NCBI GenBank assembly: GCA_023665245.1
Contig: JAMPEH010000005.1
Span: forward strand, 1-64,000
Direction of reading: 5' to 3'
From: Muribaculaceae bacterium
GTDB lineage: Bacteria; Pseudomonadota; Alphaproteobacteria; Rs-D84
DNA: 64,000 nucleotides
Below, piece after piece: positions 60,797-64,000 of the stretch (position 1 is the stretch's first letter; the number at the start of each line of letters is the position of its first letter). Under the pieces are notes generated by a model. That model ran no database searches. It had not been told where the DNA came from and saw only the letters and a list, made by a program, of their open reading frames with translations. The position numbers and the translations under genes were made by a program.

Positions 60797-62418
60797 TTAT
60801 AAAACTCCCGTTCCTGTTCTGCGAAATCCTCATACTTACTCGCAATCTGGAAAAGGATCTGCAGGTTAATGTGGGGTGGAATTTTGCTATCCATTATGTC
60901 GTTGATGATACGAGGAGACAGGTATGCCAGATTCAGGTATTTATAAATCGTGCGCTGGTCGCGCTTTTCTGTGGTGGCAATCGCTTTGACACCAATACCA
61001 CTTTCATAGGCTTTCTTGTATTTCCAGGCGTATGCCAGGGCTTTAATAAGCATTGTCGCATTTTCGGTTTTTGTTAATAAATCCCGACTGCAACCGGCGT
61101 TTCTGTGATTTATGCAAGTATGACTGGACAGATAGACCACCTGTTCAATGATAACCTGAGCCCCATCGGGGCTAAGGCAATAATCCATTGGTGTGGCGGA
61201 TGTGTTGATATAACTGTCTTTTCTGAAATCGCTTAATTTATCCAAGTCCGTAATGTTTATAAATATGGTCAGTTTATGATCATTATACACAATTCTGTCA
61301 ATCATAGCCTGTGCCAATGCTTCACTGTATTCCAATTGTTTCAGCGTCAAACGCGCCGTATCGGGTAATTTCCCCATATCAGAGTTCAAAAAGTCCCGTA
61401 CATTATTACATACTATGGTGTCAAAATCCCCCGCCGGCAGGGATATTTTACCACATTTGTAGTATTTATATTGCCGCAAGCCCTTGTTCCCGGTTTTGTT
61501 TTTGAACGCCATCCCATCAGCGGTGTATATCATATTATGGAACAAGGTACGGCCACGACAATACACGGTGCGCCCCTTATGATTATTGTTGTCTTGCAGT
61601 TTTTGTTGCACGGTATCAAATAGTTCTTTGGTAATAATGGCTGGATGCTGACCATCAAAAACCTCGCCGGTTGATTTGTTGGGCAATTTGCCCAGATAGA
61701 TTTGATTTTTCAATATCCGTTCCACGATATTCGCAGTCATTTCGCGACCGCCATGTATTTCGCCTTTCTTGCTCGTCCATTGTTTGCCACGAATCCCAAG
61801 AGCCGTAATTTGATCCCGGCAATCTAATAAACTATTGCTATCCAGGTATGTGTTAAATATTTTATTTACGGTTTCCCGTTCAGCCTCGTTTACAACAAGT
61901 TTCCCAAATTGTATATCATAACCAAGTGGTGGTATGCCGCCAACCCATAGCCCCTTGGACTTTGTCGCGCGCATTTTATCGCGAACGCGTTCACTGGCGA
62001 CCTCTCGTTCAAACTCTGCGAAACTCAATAACATATTTAATGTCAATTTACCCATGGCGGTGCTAGTGTCAAAACTTTGCGTTATACTGACCAAATTGCA
62101 ATCGTATCGTTCAAAAATTTCCTTCATCATGCGTTTGAAGTCATAAATACTGCGCGACAGACGATCTATTTTATATACTAATACGCAGTGTATTTTACCC
62201 GCCCGCACATCGTCCAACATTTGCTGTAATCCGGGGCGGGCCATTGTGCCACCAGAAATCGCAGCATCGGAATAAGTTTTGAAATATTCCCAACCCTGAA
62301 ACGCCTGGGACGCGATATATGATTTACAGGCCAATTCTTGGTTGTCTAACGAATTAAATTCCATATCCAGACCACGGTCGGACGATTTGCGTACATATAT
62401 AGCGCATTGTATTTTCAT
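60793..62418 (-). CDS. Large serine recombinase
   Basis: A site-specific recombinase of the large serine integrase type, likely moving the surrounding island. The ATG at 62418 follows AAAGAGG and gives 541 residues. The N-terminal resolvase domain has the catalytic serine in YVRKS (S12), then VLVYKIDRLSRSIYDF and LLSFAEFERE. The recombinase domain (about 160-270) has GLWVGGIPPLGYDI and QIYLGKLPNKSTGEVFDGQHPAIIT. The C-terminal zinc-ribbon and coiled-coil region is present (about 285-400). A C-terminal extension has helix-turn-helix character. It overlaps the HEPN-like gene stop by 4 bp. Confidence 0.92.
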   Translation of the reverse strand: MKIQCAIYVRKSSDRGLDMEFNSLDNQELACKSYIASQAFQGWEYFKTYSDAAISGGTMARPGLQQMLDDVRAGKIHCVLVYKIDRLSRSIYDFKRMMKEIFERYDCNLVSITQSFDTSTAMGKLTLNMLLSFAEFEREVASERVRDKMRATKSKGLWVGGIPPLGYDIQFGKLVVNEAERETVNKIFNTYLDSNSLLDCRDQITALGIRGKQWTSKKGEIHGGREMTANIVERILKNQIYLGKLPNKSTGEVFDGQHPAIITKELFDTVQQKLQDNNNHKGRTVYCRGRTLFHNMIYTADGMAFKNKTGNKGLRQYKYYKCGKISLPAGDFDTIVCNNVRDFLNSDMGKLPDTARLTLKQLEYSEALAQAMIDRIVYNDHKLTIFINITDLDKLSDFRKDSYINTSATPMDYCLSPDGAQVIIEQVVYLSSHTCINHRNAGCSRDLLTKTENATMLIKALAYAWKYKKAYESGIGVKAIATTEKRDQRTIYKYLNLAYLSPRIINDIMDSKIPPHINLQILFQIASKYEDFAEQEREFYN

Positions 62419-62536
62419 TGTTTTTACCTCTTTGCTTGTGTGCATTAGTGCTTACAAATAGAAGTAAGTCCAGTGGTTTTATTGGCCTTGACTAATCATG
62501 TTTTGTAAGCGGTAATTGCAACAGAAGGGGTAAAAA

Positions 62537-62944
62537 ATGAATGAATTAAAACAAATGTCACCCGATAAATTACGCGCATTATGGCGGAAATATTTTCAAA
62601 ACGATGCACGACCGCAACTGCGCCCACTGTGGTATAAAATTCAATGTGAGAGAAGCGGTCAATGGATAGAGCAACGCCATCTGACGCGCTTGAATAAATA
62701 TGCGATTGCGCCTGAATTGCACGCATCACGCGCCAATCAAAATAAATATCATATTAAACCAGGCACGCATCTGGTCAAAAAGTATCGCGGGCGCGAGTAT
62801 GTTATTGAGGCGCTGGGGAATGACAGTTTCCGATATAACGGCACGACATATAAAAGCCTGTCTGCGGTGGCGATGGCAATCACGGGACATAAAGTATCAG
62901 GTTATGAATTTTTCCGATTTAATAATAAAGGAAAGAAACAATGA
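62537..62944 (+). CDS. DUF2924 family protein
   Basis: A 135-residue protein matching DUF2924, a family that accompanies recombinases in alphaproteobacterial islands. The N-terminal helix motif is LKQMSPDKLRALWRKYFQND. The C-terminal part has the diagnostic PGTHLVKKYRGREYVIEAL, YNGTTYKSLSAVAMAITG and GYEFF. The molecular role is unknown; DNA-related function is suspected from the Lys/Arg content and gene partners. It is divergent from the recombinase, sharing a 118 bp promoter region. Confidence 0.85.
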   Translation: MNELKQMSPDKLRALWRKYFQNDARPQLRPLWYKIQCERSGQWIEQRHLTRLNKYAIAPELHASRANQNKYHIKPGTHLVKKYRGREYVIEALGNDSFRYNGTTYKSLSAVAMAITGHKVSGYEFFRFNNKGKKQ

Positions 62945-63246
62945 AGTAAAAAAAGAAAAGTGCTTATGGATATATTGCGTACTTGGGTTATTTTTACAAC
63001 TTTAATCAATTGGATTGTATAAAAACTCTATACTAACTTGGTTTTGTTTTAACTCCATATCAATTTTCAATAGTTCATGTAAACCGCATAATTATATTAC
63101 CATAAACAAGAGTTTTTTTCTGGTTCTGAGGTCAAATCTCCTTGAATTCAAAGCAAGGTTTACAACAAGACGTACTAAGAAAAATTAAGTGTATCATTGT
63201 TTTGATAAACAAAAATTTTTAACGCTCTTAGAATATACCAGTTATG
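62945..63246. other. AT-rich intergenic region
   Basis: About 300 bp between the DUF2924 gene and the AAA_13-type ATPase gene. I see no gene, tRNA or strong terminator in it, only AT-rich sequence with a small palindrome CTTGAATTCAAAG. Confidence 0.5.
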
Positions 63247-64000
63247 CTATACTGAAAAATTTGTATTTCCTTGATATACTTTTACTAAATCTGGTTGTGT
63301 TTTTACTAATATGCCTGCATCAATCTTAGATTTTTCTTCCGGTGTGATTTGCGGCATTGAATCAGTTTTTGCAAATTTATTAATGCTGGTCATATGCTCT
63401 GCGTCAAGTTCTGTCATTATCTCAATTGTACTCGTGGCGATTTGCTTCAAGTCATCTTCCGATATGTAAGAATTGTTGTCAGTCAAATTCTGAACGCTCC
63501 CGTGACTTTGTTTGTTGGTTATGTCAATAATTTTACCCAACTTCTCTGTCAACTCTTTTTTATAATTTTGTTTTTCTAAGAATCTCTTAGTATCACCTAA
63601 ATCTGGACTCTTTACATGATTGTTTGCTTTTTCTTTATCAGACCATAATATAGCGAATTTGAAAGATAAAAATGTGTCAAGAACTCTGCGTATAAAATTT
63701 GGCAAATATTTACGGGCCTCTGTGTATTGAATATTGCCATTATTGAATTTTTGAATATCCTTTAACATATAAAAATATGTTGTTTCAAAATTCTCCAATT
63801 CTTCTGGTAATACACCCAAGGAATCTTTATCAAGAAAGAAGTGTTTTGGGTGGCAACCATAAATAGCATTAAAAAATTTCAAGAATAAGAAGTTATGGCT
63901 AAAAACAATCAATTGTTTAACTGACGAGAATGAATCTGTTATTAGATGTGCCGTACTGTATAACCTGTTTTCGTCCAAACTTGAAATTGGGTCATCAATA
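63247..64000 (-). CDS. AAA_13-type ABC-fold ATPase, C-terminal part (runs off the window)
   Basis: The right edge cuts this gene. The visible frame begins IDDPISSLDENRLYSTAHLI, the Walker B and D-loop of the AAA_13 family (RloC/PrrC-type SMC-like ATPases). About 240 residues follow, with KQLIVFSHNFLFLKFFNAIY (switch histidine) and a helical tail. The N-terminal Walker A half must lie beyond 64000. Many such ATPases belong to anti-phage systems, and the position beside a serine recombinase and a HEPN-like gene is consistent with that, but a specific nuclease domain is not visible here. Codon use is AT-rich. Confidence 0.8.
   Translation of the reverse strand, partial: IDDPISSLDENRLYSTAHLITDSFSSVKQLIVFSHNFLFLKFFNAIYGCHPKHFFLDKDSLGVLPEELENFETTYFYMLKDIQKFNNGNIQYTEARKYLPNFIRRVLDTFLSFKFAILWSDKEKANNHVKSPDLGDTKRFLEKQNYKKELTEKLGKIIDITNKQSHGSVQNLTDNNSYISEDDLKQIATSTIEIMTELDAEHMTSINKFAKTDSMPQITPEEKSKIDAGILVKTQPDLVKVYQGNTNFSV

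Overview
The window looks like chromosome of an uncultured alphaproteobacterium. The basis is a GcrA-type cell-cycle regulator (HTH at the N-terminus, Cys/His-rich GcrA tail), Gram-negative lipid A genes (lpxA, lpxB), RodZ, TolC and a TspO homologue. A gut-type, host-associated lineage is plausible from the many small secreted cysteine-rich proteins, but that placement is inference. Housekeeping genes dominate, packed in short overlapping operons and separated by strong intrinsic terminators.

Layout. 0-7 kb: gcrA with a large proline-rich membrane protein (minus), then a plus-strand run of a prepilin peptidase and three exported proteins. 7-12 kb: an M23 peptidase, two tRNAs and the four-gene dTDP-L-rhamnose operon. 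12-24 kb: two more tRNAs, a TMEM175-like channel, an 872-residue Cys-rich secreted protein, lpxA-lpxB, an M23 peptidase-bactofilin-rpiB cluster and leuS. 24-35 kb: secreted or surface proteins interleaved with tlyA, aroK-mscL, fabG, hisS-prfA. 35-50 kb: ygjP-like protease, tkt, rnhA, a glycosyltransferase, rlmE, a stand-alone SRP M-domain protein, uvrA, rodZ, dusB, ftsB. 50-60 kb: tspO, a small membrane/lipoprotein operon, and a six-gene ABC-2 exporter operon ending in tolC. 60-64 kb: an AT-rich accessory island beside tRNA-Pro with a large serine recombinase, a DUF2924 protein, a HEPN-like protein and an AAA_13-type ATPase that runs off the edge.

The most unusual signal is non-coding. Seven genes or operons for secreted, outer-membrane or membrane products are each preceded by a 240-290 nt structured leader with its own promoter; an eighth copy stands alone. 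Two sequence subfamilies (A: four gene-linked copies plus the solitary one; B: three copies) share one plan: two 5' hairpins, then arms a, b and c where b can pair with a or with c. The b:c pairing closes a junction holding two hairpins, with an invariant core in the first. A terminator overlaps arm c, followed by the Shine-Dalgarno sequence. Helices vary in sequence but keep pairing, and a subfamily core stays constant. This is the expected pattern of a cis-acting RNA switch (ligand- or protein-sensing) controlling a surface-protein regulon. Four of the seven controlled genes share a C-terminal CYxxP...CxY signature, so the RNA family and the protein family appear to travel together.

Other points of note are the SRP M domain without its GTPase, a duplicated rlmE start region flanking a palindromic insertion, a tRNA-Arg 3'-end duplication, and a roughly 300 nt almost G-free intergenic stretch ending in a plus-strand terminator.
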